This document shows positions 49,480-57,009 of a stretch of 64,000 nt of DNA, piece by piece. The DNA is from Microbacterium sp. LWH7-1.2 (GTDB lineage Bacteria > Actinomycetota > Actinomycetes > Actinomycetales > Microbacteriaceae), in NCBI RefSeq assembly GCF_038397755.1, contig NZ_CP151637.1, positions 3,844,001 through 3,908,000 of the forward strand. The letters are read 5' to 3'. The position numbers were made by a program, and so were the translations under genes. Within the stretch, counting starts at the first letter, position 1. Each line of letters opens with the position of its first letter. The notes under the pieces were generated by a model that saw only the letters and a program-made list of their open reading frames with translations, ran no database searches and was not told where the DNA came from.

Positions 49480-50397
49480 ATGACCCTCAACGTCAGCCCG
49501 CTCACGCTCGGCACCTCGCCCCTCGGACGCGGCACCGAGCCCGGCTCCCCCGAAGAAGATGCCGCGGTCGCCTTCGCGGAGCAGCTGTTCGACAGCAGCC
49601 ACGCCTTCATCGACACCTCCAACAACTACGCGGGCGGGCGGTCCGAGGCGGTGCTCGGTCTCGCGATCGCGCGGAAGGGAACGGATGCTGCCACCCGCGT
49701 CGTCTCGAAGGTCGACTGCGATCCCGACACCGGCGCCTTCGACCGCGACCGCGTCATGCGCTCGTTCGACGAGACGACCGCGCGCCTGGGCGTGGAGCGC
49801 CTGCCTCTGCTTCACCTGCACGATCCCTACACCGTCACCTTCGACGAGGCGATCGGCCGCGGCGGCGCGGTCGAGGGGCTCATCGAGTTGCGCGAGTCGG
49901 GCCGGGTGGACGCGATCGGCGTGGCCGCGGGACCGGTCGGGCTGATGGCCCGTTACGTCGGGACCGGAGTCTTCGACGCCGTGCTCATCCACAACCGGTT
50001 CACGGTCGTCGACAGTTCCGCCGGGCCGGTGTTCGCCGACGCGCGCGAGCGCGGCATGACGGTGTTCAACGCGGCCCCGTTCGGCGCCGGCATCCTCGCC
50101 ACGGGGACGCGCGAGGGTGCGATGTACGGCTACCGGCCGGCGACGCCCGAGCTGCAGGAATGGGTGTCGCGCCTGGAGCGCGTCGCCGCCTCGTTCGGCG
50201 TCAGCCTCCCAGCGGTGGCGCTGCACTTCTCGCTGCGCTCGCCGCTGGTGGACTCGACCGTCGTCGGCATCTCGTCGGCGCAGCGTCTCGCGCAGCTCGA
50301 CGAGCTCGCGGCGACGCCGATTCCGGACGACCTGTGGACCCAGCTCGATGCGCTCGGCCCGGCACCGTCGCCCATCGACGACAGCGAGGCCGCCTGA
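49480..50397 (+). CDS. aldo/keto reductase (L-fucose/D-threo-aldose dehydrogenase-like)
   Basis: 305 residues. L-G-T-S-P-L-G-R-G, F-I-D-T-S-N-N-Y-A-G-G-R-S-E, V-V-S-K-V-D and L-H-L-H-D-P give the tetrad in order; N-A-A-P-F-G-A-G-I-L-A is typical of the aldose-dehydrogenase-like AKR branch. TAGGTT near 49445 may be its -10, giving a short leader. Substrate unknown. Confidence 0.92.
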   Translation: MTLNVSPLTLGTSPLGRGTEPGSPEEDAAVAFAEQLFDSSHAFIDTSNNYAGGRSEAVLGLAIARKGTDAATRVVSKVDCDPDTGAFDRDRVMRSFDETTARLGVERLPLLHLHDPYTVTFDEAIGRGGAVEGLIELRESGRVDAIGVAAGPVGLMARYVGTGVFDAVLIHNRFTVVDSSAGPVFADARERGMTVFNAAPFGAGILATGTREGAMYGYRPATPELQEWVSRLERVAASFGVSLPAVALHFSLRSPLVDSTVVGISSAQRLAQLDELAATPIPDDLWTQLDALGPAPSPIDDSEAA

Positions 50398-50421
50398 TCG
50401 GGCCCGACGAGGCGGGGGCGC

Positions 50422-50454
50422 GCGCGGACCCCGGCCTGTCGCCGGAGTCCGCGC
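50422..50454. terminator. bidirectional terminator between AKR and VOC genes
   Basis: GCGCGGAC (50422-50429) with GTCCGCGC (50447-50454), plus CCGGC/GCCGG inside one mismatch; 5-nt loop. Confidence 0.75.
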
Positions 50455-50460
50455 ACCGGT

Positions 50461-50877
50461 TCAGCCCTGCTGCGCGTTGACCGCCACCATCCAGTCGATG
50501 CCGAAGCGGTCGGTGAGCATGCCGAACTTGCCGCCCCACGGCGGGGTGTCGTACGGCATCGTGATGGTGCCGCCGTCGGCGAGCTTGTCCCAGAAGCCCT
50601 GCAGCGAGGCCTCGTCGTCACCGCTCACCGAGACCGAGATGCCGGCCGGCTTCTCGTAGTTCATGCCGGTGGGCGTGTCGGCGCCCATCAGGACGAAGCC
50701 GTCGGGGCTGGTGAGCTGCGCGTGCATCACGAGATCGTTCTCGGAGGGGTCCTGCACCATCCCCTCGAACTGGCCGAACGTCGAGATGTCGAGGTCGCCC
50801 CCGAAAACGCTCTGGTAGAAGGTCATCGCCTCACGGGCTTGGTTCTTGAAGGAGAGATACGGGTTGAGGCTGGGCAT
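50461..50877 (-). CDS. VOC family protein (PhnB-like)
   Basis: 138 residues, AGGAG upstream. L-N-P-Y-L-S-F-K-N-Q-A-R-E-A-M-T-F-Y-Q-S-V-F-G-G and W-G-G-K-F-G-M-L-T-D-R-F-G-I-D-W-M-V are the PhnB/demethylubiquinone-methyltransferase-like pattern. Widely present; most have no defined activity. The track-length N-terminal extension lacks homology. Confidence 0.92.
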   Translation of the reverse strand: MPSLNPYLSFKNQAREAMTFYQSVFGGDLDISTFGQFEGMVQDPSENDLVMHAQLTSPDGFVLMGADTPTGMNYEKPAGISVSVSGDDEASLQGFWDKLADGGTITMPYDTPPWGGKFGMLTDRFGIDWMVAVNAQQG

Positions 50878-51092
50878 GTCGAACTCCTGAAGTGGATGGT
50901 GGATGCCGCGCCCGGCCGCGTGGCGCGTCCCAGTGTCGTCGGCACCTCGGACATCCACAAGACAGAGCGTCGTCGGTCTCCTTCTTCGGAAGCCGATGGT
51001 CGCGCCCACTTGACGCCGCGCGCCGCCGTCCTCTAGCGTGGCGGGGCTGCGCCGACCGGCGCGGTCTCACGAGCGAGCCGAGAGGACGACGG

Positions 51093-51185
51093 ATGAACGC
51101 CGAGCGCGAACTCCGTTTCGAGGCGGTCCTGGGTCAGCAGCCCAAGGACCGTTACGAGTCGTCCCCTCCGGCGCAGGCCGTGTAG
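51093..51185 (+). CDS. possible 30-residue leader ORF upstream of rtcB
   Basis: ATG 51093 follows GAGAGGACGACGG. It encodes M-N-A-E-R-E-L-R-F-E-A-V-L-G-Q-Q-P, ending P-P-A-Q-A-V. Its stop lies 17 nt before the terminator-like hairpin that precedes rtcB. It could be a small protein or a leader peptide; a fortuitous frame is possible. Confidence 0.4.
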   Translation: MNAERELRFEAVLGQQPKDRYESSPPAQAV

Positions 51186-51201
51186 CAGCATCCGCTGATC
51201 C

Positions 51202-51237
51202 ACGCCCCGCACCGCACAGGTCCGGGGCGTTTCCTTT
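51202..51237 (+). terminator. terminator-like hairpin in the rtcB leader
   Basis: ACGCCCCG (51202-51209) pairs with CGGGGCGT (51223-51230), 13-nt loop, followed by TTCCTTT. It lies between the short ORF and rtcB on the same strand, so it could attenuate rtcB transcription. Confidence 0.55.
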
Positions 51238-51311
51238 CCCAGGGGAGCTCCGACCGACGGCCCGCCCCACGCGCACCCGAACGGGTGCGTGACCTCGCAA
51301 GGAAAGGAATC

Positions 51312-52481
51312 ATGGAGAGGCTCACAGATCGGCTGCTCTCGTGGGCGAGCCTGATCGACGAGAAGACCGTCGAGCAGGCCCGTACCTCGTCCCGCATGCC
51401 GTTCATCCACCCGCATCTGGCGCTCATGCCCGATGCCCATCTCGGGAAGGGCGCGACCGTCGGGTCGGTCATCCCGACGCTCGGTGCCATCATGCCCGCC
51501 GCCGTCGGGGTCGACATCGGCTGCGGCATGATCGCCGTACGCACCCAGTTCACGAAGGCGCAGCTCGTCGCGCGCGATCTCACTCAGCTGCGCGCGCAGA
51601 TCGAGCGGGCCGTTCCGCTCTCGGCCGGGCATGACAACCGTAAAGTGGTCGCCACCGCCGAGCCGCGGGTCGCGGAGCTGGAGGAACTCGCCGAGAAGGC
51701 CGAGTTCGACCCGGGGCGGTACGCCGGCCATTGGCGGCTGCAGCTCGGCTCGCTGGGATCCGGCAACCACTTCATCGAGGTGTCGGTCGACGAGCTCGAC
51801 CGCGTGTGGATGTTCCTCCACTCCGGTTCGCGGGGTGTCGGAAACAAGATCGCCACGCACCACATCGGTGTCGCGCAGCGCCTGGCGAAGCAGTGGTGGA
51901 TCGAGCTTCCCGACCCCGACCTCGCGTACCTCGTCGAGGGCACGCCGGAGTTCCGGGCGTATATCCGCGAGCTGCGGTGGGCACAGCACTTCGCTCTGCT
52001 CAATCGTGAGGAGATGATGGACCGCGTCGCACGTCAGCTCTCGGCGATCATGGGCGAGCCTGTGATCGAGCATGAGCGGATCAACTGCCACCACAACTTC
52101 ACGGAGTCGGAGAAGCACTTCGGCAAGCAGGTGTGGGTGTCCCGCAAGGGCGCGATCCAGGCGGACGCCGGTCGGCCGGGCCTCATTCCCGGTTCGATGG
52201 GCACGGCGTCCTACGTCGTGGAGGGCCTCGGCAACCCGCTGGCGCTGAACTCCTCTCCGCACGGTGCGGGTCGCGAGTTCTCGCGGACCGCGGCGCGCCG
52301 CTCCTTCACGCATGAGCAGCTGCGCGCGGCGATGACGGGGATCGAGTTCCGCGACACCGACGCGTTCATCGACGAGATCCCGCAGGCGTACAAGCCGATC
52401 GACCGGGTCATGGCCGACGCAGCCGACCTCGTCGCCGTGCGCCATACGCTGCGGCAGCTCGTCAACGTGAAGGGCGACTGA
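51312..52481 (+). CDS. rtcB: RtcB family RNA ligase
   Basis: 389 residues, ribosome site AAGGAAAGG. L-M-P-D-A-H-L-G-K-G-A-T-V-G, V-G-V-D-I-G-C-G-M, L-G-S-G-N-H-F-I-E, H-S-G-S-R and N-S-S-P-H-G-A-G-R-E-F-S-R are all present, the last carrying the His that becomes guanylylated. It joins 2',3'-cyclic phosphate or 3'-phosphate RNA to 5'-OH RNA with GTP and Mn. This is the shorter bacterial form; no archease gene is adjacent. Start ATG fits the ribosome site. Confidence 0.95.
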   Translation: MERLTDRLLSWASLIDEKTVEQARTSSRMPFIHPHLALMPDAHLGKGATVGSVIPTLGAIMPAAVGVDIGCGMIAVRTQFTKAQLVARDLTQLRAQIERAVPLSAGHDNRKVVATAEPRVAELEELAEKAEFDPGRYAGHWRLQLGSLGSGNHFIEVSVDELDRVWMFLHSGSRGVGNKIATHHIGVAQRLAKQWWIELPDPDLAYLVEGTPEFRAYIRELRWAQHFALLNREEMMDRVARQLSAIMGEPVIEHERINCHHNFTESEKHFGKQVWVSRKGAIQADAGRPGLIPGSMGTASYVVEGLGNPLALNSSPHGAGREFSRTAARRSFTHEQLRAAMTGIEFRDTDAFIDEIPQAYKPIDRVMADAADLVAVRHTLRQLVNVKGD

Positions 52482-52486
52482 ACGGA

Positions 52487-52528
52487 GGCAGCGACCCGAC
52501 CGCTCCTCGAAGCGGCCGGGCCGCTGCC
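52487..52528. terminator. bidirectional terminator between rtcB and glycosylase genes
   Basis: GGCAGCG-A-CCCG-A-CCGCT pairs with AGCGG-C-CGGG-C-CGCTGCC, two A/C mismatches, 6-nt loop. Confidence 0.75.
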
Positions 52529-52543
52529 CCACAGACGTCGACG

Positions 52544-53551
52544 TCAGTGGTCGCGGTGATCCTCGGGGTGCAGGCGCGCGCCACGACGAGGTTCGCGCAC
52601 ACCGCTGGCGCCGATGAGACGGATGACGCGCTGACGCTGGCCCGGCCACGTGGCCAGGAGCTGCAGCATCCCCTCGTCGTCCGTCCGGTGACCGGTCAGC
52701 GCGTAGCCGACCTCGTGAGCCACGTGGTAGTCGCCGACGCTCACGGCGTCGGGATCGCCGAGTGCCCGGATGCGCGTCTCAGCCGAGGTCCACGGGCCGA
52801 TGCCCGGCTGGCTGATCAGCACGCGGTCGACGGCCTCGCCGTCTTCGGCGGCCAGCACGGTGCGCACGATGGCGTCGCCGCGTCGCGCCGCGCGCACGAC
52901 CGTCTGGGACTGCGGCGGCTCGAGGCCCGCACGGTGCCAGACCCACGATGGGACATGCTGCCAGCCGTCGATCGTGGGCGGCGCGAACATCGGCGCCGGC
53001 GTCGGGCCGGGGGCGCGCTCGCCGCACCAGGTGACGACGCGCCGCCACGCGCCGAACGCCTGCATGCCGGTGACCTTCTGCTCGAAGATCGCGCTCGCCA
53101 GCGCGTCGAACACGAGGTCGGTGCGCGAGAGGCGCAGGCCCGGATGGCGGTGATGGGCGTCGGCGATGAGCGGATGCTGCGACGCATCGAAGTCGCCGAG
53201 GTCGTCGTCTGCGCCGCACAGCGCGGGAAGCTGCGCGAGCGCCCACTCGCGGCCGGGACCCCAGGCCGCGCCGCGGATCACGCCGGGGTGCGTCTCGCGG
53301 ATCGCGAGCGTCGCGATGCCCGCGGGCGTGCGGCTGACACGCCAGATGACCGAGCCCGAGACCGTCATCGTCGGGTCGCCGGCTCCGTGTCGCTGGTACA
53401 GCACCGTGCGGCGGAGGTCGAGCGGGTGCCTCGGCCGGTACTCCGTCTCAAGCGGCCGGCCGTGATCGGGCCGGGGATCGCGGGTCGCCGCCCGCGGACC
53501 GAAGCGCTCGGCGTCCCTCGTCCGAGGGATGCGTGAGAGCGAGGTGGTCAT
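52544..53551 (-). CDS. AlkA-like DNA-3-methyladenine glycosylase 2 family protein
   Basis: 335 residues. The C-terminal half carries the HhH-GPD fold: I-F-E-Q-K-V-T-G-M-Q-A, then I-S-Q-P-G-I-G-P-W-T-S-A-E and S-V-G-D-Y-H with the catalytic Asp. The N-terminal part is the AlkA-type beta domain. It removes alkylated bases from DNA. ATG 53551 is chosen; TAGGGT ends 7 nt before it. No Ada/methyltransferase neighbour. Confidence 0.92.
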   Translation of the reverse strand: MTTSLSRIPRTRDAERFGPRAATRDPRPDHGRPLETEYRPRHPLDLRRTVLYQRHGAGDPTMTVSGSVIWRVSRTPAGIATLAIRETHPGVIRGAAWGPGREWALAQLPALCGADDDLGDFDASQHPLIADAHHRHPGLRLSRTDLVFDALASAIFEQKVTGMQAFGAWRRVVTWCGERAPGPTPAPMFAPPTIDGWQHVPSWVWHRAGLEPPQSQTVVRAARRGDAIVRTVLAAEDGEAVDRVLISQPGIGPWTSAETRIRALGDPDAVSVGDYHVAHEVGYALTGHRTDDEGMLQLLATWPGQRQRVIRLIGASGVREPRRGARLHPEDHRDH

Positions 53552-53558
53552 GCCGCCC

Positions 53559-53564
53559 ACCCTA
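53559..53564 (-). promoter_or_regulatory. -10 hexamer TAGGGT, leaderless spacing
   Basis: On the minus strand TAGGGT ends 7 nt before the glycosylase ATG. Confidence 0.5.
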
Positions 53565-53671
53565 CGCCCCGCCCTCCGACATCCGTTCCGTCTTCGCGAG
53601 CCATCGAGAATGGCGCCCGCCGCGCTGGGGAGCGGCCGGATGCGTCGGGTCGTCCGCCCGGGCGGCGCGGA

Positions 53672-54421
53672 TCAGAAGCGGTCGGGCGACGGGGTGCCGT
53701 GGCCGTAGCGGATGACGACGTCGGCGTGACGGTCGAAGCGGTACCCGACGCCGCGCACGGTGCGGACGATGTCCTCGTAGCGGCCGAGCTTGGCACGCAG
53801 GCGACGGACGTGCACGTCGATGGTCCGCTCGCCCGGGGCGTCGTCGTCGGTCGCGCCCTGCCAGAGCGAGGTCACCAGCTCGGTGCGCTCGATCGTGCGA
53901 CCCTCGCGGAGTACGAGATACTGCAGCAGCTCGAACTCCTTGAAGGTGAAGGCGGCAGACTCGCCGTCGATGAGAACGCGCTTGCGCGAGATGTCGACGA
54001 CCACGCCGCCCGAAGCCGGCTCTTCGTCCTCGGGCTCCTCCTGCTTGGTGCGGGCGACGGCCGACGGCTCGTGCAGCGCGAGGCGCACGACGTCGACGTC
54101 GCGGCCGCCCGAGCCGACCGGCGCGAGGGCGACCGTGGCGTAGGTCTCGGCGGACGGCGCCAGCTCGGCGAGTGTGCGGCGGAGTGCGTCGACCAGCACA
54201 CCCAGGTTGACGCCGGAAGCGGAGGCCTTGGCCTCGTCGATGCCGACGTAGAGGGCGAAGCCGCGCGGCGCGGTGCCGGCGGGAAGGGCGCGGCCGCCGG
54301 GCTGCGCGGGCTCGGGAGCCGGGGCGACGGGCGCCTCGACCGCGGCCGGGTGGTTCACGGCGCGGAGGTGGCGGACGGGGGCGACGGTGGCGGGACGGTC
54401 GAGGAGGGCGGTGGTCGACAT
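53672..54421 (-). CDS. receiver-less OmpR/PhoB-type winged-helix regulator
   Basis: 249 residues. The C-terminal 100 residues are a PhoB-type DNA-binding domain: V-D-I-S-R-K-R-V-L-I-D-G, T-F-K-E-F-E-L-L-Q-Y-L-V, then D-V-H-V-R-R-L-R-A-K-L-G-R and V-R-G-V-G-Y-R-F-D. The N-terminal 140 residues are not a receiver: there is a Pro/Ala-rich start and an alpha/beta stretch A-L-Y-V-G-I-D-E-A. No acceptor Asp context is seen. It sits behind a leaderless short ORF with its own sigma70 promoter, so its regulation may involve attenuation or reinitiation. Confidence 0.88.
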   Translation of the reverse strand: MSTTALLDRPATVAPVRHLRAVNHPAAVEAPVAPAPEPAQPGGRALPAGTAPRGFALYVGIDEAKASASGVNLGVLVDALRRTLAELAPSAETYATVALAPVGSGGRDVDVVRLALHEPSAVARTKQEEPEDEEPASGGVVVDISRKRVLIDGESAAFTFKEFELLQYLVLREGRTIERTELVTSLWQGATDDDAPGERTIDVHVRRLRAKLGRYEDIVRTVRGVGYRFDRHADVVIRYGHGTPSPDRF

Positions 54422-54647
54422 GATGATGGTCCTTGCGGGAGGAACCCGGGTGGTGGAGCCGGGTTGAATTGTGTGCTGCGGCCCTGGTCGTCGGCGGCGA
54501 GAAAGGCCGTAGGCCGATTGAGGCCTGTGCCCGACGTTGGGCGGTGTGCGAAGCGGGTCCGGGTGCGCGTGATCGACGCACGAAACCGGTGCTTCGGGGG
54601 ACTCCTGCGGTCAGAAGCGGAGGAGGAGTCCGACGGGGGTCACCGTG
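54422..54647 (-). other. spacer between the Cys-rich short ORF and the winged-helix gene
   Basis: 226 bp with no supported gene. If both are on one transcript this is an untranslated spacer; GGGAGGAACCC and its surroundings could fold with CCGGGTTCC-like segments, but I could not define a firm structure. Confidence 0.4.
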
Positions 54648-54749
54648 CTAGTGGCACATTCGACAACACATGACAATGCGGCCGGCCATCATCATGCCGG
54701 CAGTCCTGTTCGCCTCCCGGGCGGACAGATACAGCGCGTTGTCAGTCAT
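54648..54749 (-). CDS. leaderless 33-residue ORF ending M-C-C-R-M-C-H
   Basis: Too short for usual gene finding. The sigma70-like promoter (54786-54758) places the -10 only 7-8 nt before its ATG, so transcription would start at the start codon. It reads M-T-D-N-A-L-Y-L-S-A-R-E-A-N-R-T-A-G then M-M-M-A-G-R-I-V and the Cys-rich end. Leaderless short ORFs with clustered Cys near the end are known in mycobacteria as cysteine-responsive attenuators. Here the next gene on that strand is the winged-helix regulator. Function by analogy only. Confidence 0.6.
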   Translation of the reverse strand: MTDNALYLSAREANRTAGMMMAGRIVMCCRMCH

Positions 54750-54757
54750 GAGCCCGA

Positions 54758-54786
54758 TTATTACCGACTTTGTCCAAAAACGTCAA
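54758..54786 (-). promoter_or_regulatory. sigma70-type promoter TTGACG-N17-TAATAA
   Basis: On the minus strand: TTGACG (54786-54781), 17-bp spacer, TAATAA(T) (54763-54757). The best -35/-10 pair in the window, in an AT-rich island. Confidence 0.8.
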
Positions 54787-54920
54787 ATCGCACGGGTTCT
54801 GGGCCCAGATCGTTTCGGAATGTGACAGATTGCTCAGTTCCACGGCGGGTGACACCGAGTGTCAGGTGAGCGATCGCTGCGACATACGCGCGGACGCGTC
54901 CCGGTCCGATGCGGCGGGCG

Positions 54921-54926
54921 TAGCCT
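54921..54926 (+). promoter_or_regulatory. -10 hexamer TAGCCT, leaderless spacing
   Basis: TAGCCT ends 6 nt before GTG 54933. Confidence 0.6.
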
Positions 54927-54932
54927 GTCGGC

Positions 54933-55226
54933 GTGACCGAGCTCCGCTTCACGAAAGAGACCGACGCCTCGCGGTACACCCTGCACCGCGGCGAGGACCT
55001 GGTGAGCGTGCTCGACTATCGCGACGACGGCAGGACCGTGGCCATGACGCGCGCCTACACGATCCCCTCCTTCCGCGGGCACGGGTACGCCGGTGAACTC
55101 GTCGAGCGCGCCGTGGACGAGCTCGAGGCGCGCGGCGACCGCAAGGTCATCCCGGTGTGCTGGTACGTCGCGGACTGGTTCGATGCGAACCCCTCGCGTC
55201 GCGGCATCCTGAATCCGCGTCCGTAG
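54933..55226 (+). CDS. GCN5-related N-acetyltransferase, YidJ-like small form
   Basis: 97 residues. Y-T-L-H-R-G-E-D-L-V-S-V-L-D-Y, then T-I-P-S-F-R-G-H-G-Y-A-G-E-L-V-E-R-A (acetyl-CoA loop) and V-I-P-V-C-W-Y-V-A-D-W-F form the short GNAT fold (GNAT_acetyltr_2-like) with the conserved Cys. Human GTLF/YjdJ-type relatives bind CoA. GTG start agrees with the leaderless promoter. Confidence 0.9.
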   Translation: MTELRFTKETDASRYTLHRGEDLVSVLDYRDDGRTVAMTRAYTIPSFRGHGYAGELVERAVDELEARGDRKVIPVCWYVADWFDANPSRRGILNPRP

Positions 55227-55321
55227 AGGATCCCGCGCCGACACCGTCGGCTTCCCTTGTCAACCCCGTGTCGCCGTCCGCCGCATCGACGGAGGCTGGG
55301 GGAGGACGAGAGGAGCACGCC

Positions 55322-55561
55322 ATGGATCGCGAACGAGCGAGAAGCCAGGACCTGCCCGACGGCGTCGTGAACGCCGACGCCCCCGGCGGCTGGGAGCAGG
55401 TGGACGACACCGAGTCACGAGAGCGCACCGCCGCGGTGACCGAGGCCGACCTGCTGACGGATGCCGCTTTGCAGCCCGACGACCCCGTCGAAGGTGAGGC
55501 GGCCCGGCAGGGCGCCGATCCTGACCTAGCGGCGGACACCGGAAGAGGGGAAGAACCGTGA
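55322..55561 (+). CDS. small acidic hydrophilic protein (79 residues)
   Basis: GAGAGGAG upstream. M-D-R-E-R-A-R-S-Q-D-L-P-D-G-V-V-N-A-D-A-P-G-G-W is followed by Asp/Glu-rich sequence; no fold or motif known. Its stop overlaps the start of the next gene (TGATG), so they are coupled. Composition resembles the 72-residue protein at 44788. Confidence 0.72.
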   Translation: MDRERARSQDLPDGVVNADAPGGWEQVDDTESRERTAAVTEADLLTDAALQPDDPVEGEAARQGADPDLAADTGRGEEP

Positions 55562-56169
55562 TGAGCACGACCGGCAACGAGTACGAGCAGCCCGGGGTGA
55601 ACTACCCCGATCGTGAGGATGCGGCCGGTGCGGAGTCGACACCCGCGCCGGGCGAACCCGTGCGCGAAGACTCTCCCGATCCCGCCCCCACGATGGGGGA
55701 GCCGGCCCCGGACGCCCAGGAAGCGCCTGCGTGGACCGAGGGAACATCCGCTCAGGAGGGTGACGCCGAGCCCCCCGCGCCGGCGGCGCCCGCACCGACG
55801 CACCAAGCCGTCGGAATCGGCGTCGTGGAGGAGGGCGTCGATCATCACGGTCAGGACGGGAGCCGGGAGACGCAGACCGTGAGCGAGGCGCAGCGCACAC
55901 CGGGCGCCCTCGGGCCGGAGCAGGAGCAGCGGCTGCCTGCCATGGCGCAGAACAACGCGTCTGAGGTCGACAAGGTCGCCGGCATCGTCGCGCAGACCCG
56001 GCAGGACGTCGGCACCGAGCCTCTGGAGGAGATCGCGCACGTGCTCCGCCAGCGCCTCAGGCAGTCCGGCGTCGAGCTGCCGGAGAACGACATCGAGGAG
56101 CTCGCGCGACAGGTATCGACCGGTGACGCCGATGACCCCGCGCACCCGCGGCGCACTCCGGGGGGCTGA
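55561..56169 (+). CDS. hydrophilic Pro/Ala/Glu-rich protein
   Basis: 202 residues. Residues 1-105 are low-complexity and acidic (A-P-A-P, E-P-P-A-P-A-A-P). The last 85 residues look folded: N-A-S-E-V-D-K-V-A-G-I-V-A-Q-T-R-Q-D-V, then I-A-H-V-L-R-Q-R-L-R-Q-S-G-V-E-L and D-I-E-E-L-A-R-Q-V. A GTG three bases earlier is an alternative start. Function unknown; paired with the 79-residue protein. Confidence 0.75.
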   Translation: MSTTGNEYEQPGVNYPDREDAAGAESTPAPGEPVREDSPDPAPTMGEPAPDAQEAPAWTEGTSAQEGDAEPPAPAAPAPTHQAVGIGVVEEGVDHHGQDGSRETQTVSEAQRTPGALGPEQEQRLPAMAQNNASEVDKVAGIVAQTRQDVGTEPLEEIAHVLRQRLRQSGVELPENDIEELARQVSTGDADDPAHPRRTPGG

Positions 56170-56207
56170 CGCCGCGATTCCGTCAGCGAGGTGCACGCGC
56201 CCGGCCC

Positions 56208-56213
56208 TAGGCT
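56208..56213 (+). promoter_or_regulatory. -10 hexamer TAGGCT, leaderless spacing
   Basis: TAGGCT ends 6 nt before GTG 56220. Confidence 0.6.
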
Positions 56214-56219
56214 GGGCGC

Positions 56220-56672
56220 GTGCACATGGAGGAGGTGTTCACCGCCGTCGCCGTCGGGTTCGAGGCGATCGGCGCCGCCGCCATGATGGCGGGCTTCGTG
56301 ATCGCGCTCGTGCTCGGGGCCCGATCGCTCGCCCGTCATGAGGGTGGGCAGCAGGCGTTCACGACGCTGCGCACCACCCTCGGCGGGGCGATCCTCCTGG
56401 GACTCGAGGTGCTCGTCGCGGCCGACCTGATCCGCACGATCACCTCGAAGCCGTCGCTGGAGGACGCTGCGATCCTCGGGCTCATCGTCCTCATCCGGAC
56501 CATCCTGTCGATCTCGATCCAGATCGAGATCGAGGGCACCCTGCCGTGGCGTCGGGCCCTCCTGCGCAGCGGCGGTCAGATGATCGGCGACGCCGTGGCC
56601 AAGGATCGCGCGGCCCAGCAGGCCACCGGCGCGGGGCGCGGACCCGCTCCCGCGGACCCGCGCACGCCCTGA
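56220..56672 (+). CDS. DUF1622 family membrane protein
   Basis: 150 residues. Three helices: about 13-35 (E-A-I-G-A-A-A-M-M-A-G-F), 52-70 (G-A-I-L-L-G-L-E-V-L-V-A-A-D) and 85-105. L-V-A-A-D-L-I-R-T-I and L-I-R-T-I-L-S-I-S are DUF1622 hallmarks. The tail is basic then Pro-rich. Role unknown. Confidence 0.9.
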   Translation: MHMEEVFTAVAVGFEAIGAAAMMAGFVIALVLGARSLARHEGGQQAFTTLRTTLGGAILLGLEVLVAADLIRTITSKPSLEDAAILGLIVLIRTILSISIQIEIEGTLPWRRALLRSGGQMIGDAVAKDRAAQQATGAGRGPAPADPRTP

Positions 56673-56682
56673 CCGTCGTCGG

Positions 56683-56898
56683 CTACGCGACGGCGCAGAC
56701 CGCGGGGTCGTGCTCCGAGACGTGCAACCCGATCGGCCGAGCCCACGAGGAGCGTTGCGGGCGGGCGATCACGCGGGCCGGGCGGTGCGAGGCGACGGCG
56801 TTCTTCCGCTCGCGGATGGAGGCGAGGAGCGCGTGCTCGCGGTCCCGCGACCAGGTGTCGTGGCGGTACTGCTGTTCGGCGGCGTATACAGCGAACAT
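56683..56898 (-). CDS. small hypothetical protein (71 residues)
   Basis: A strong GGAGGAAA ribosome site precedes the ATG. M-F-A-V-Y-A-A-E-Q-Q-Y-R-H-D-T-W-S-R-D-R-E-H then a basic region. No transmembrane helix or known fold. The ribosome site makes it credible. Confidence 0.6.
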   Translation of the reverse strand: MFAVYAAEQQYRHDTWSRDREHALLASIRERKNAVASHRPARVIARPQRSSWARPIGLHVSEHDPAVCAVA

Positions 56899-57009
56899 GG
56901 GTTTCCTCCGTTGGTTCCGACATGCTGAAACCTACGCGGGGGTTCCGACATTGCCGGCCGTGGCGGGTATGGCAGGATTCCGCCCGGACGAGGCAGTCGA
57001 GAGCGGCTC

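Noticed and set aside
54669..54824. A 52-codon plus-strand frame starting ATGACAATG
   Set aside because: No ribosome site, no known motif, and it runs against the clear minus-strand promoter and short ORF.
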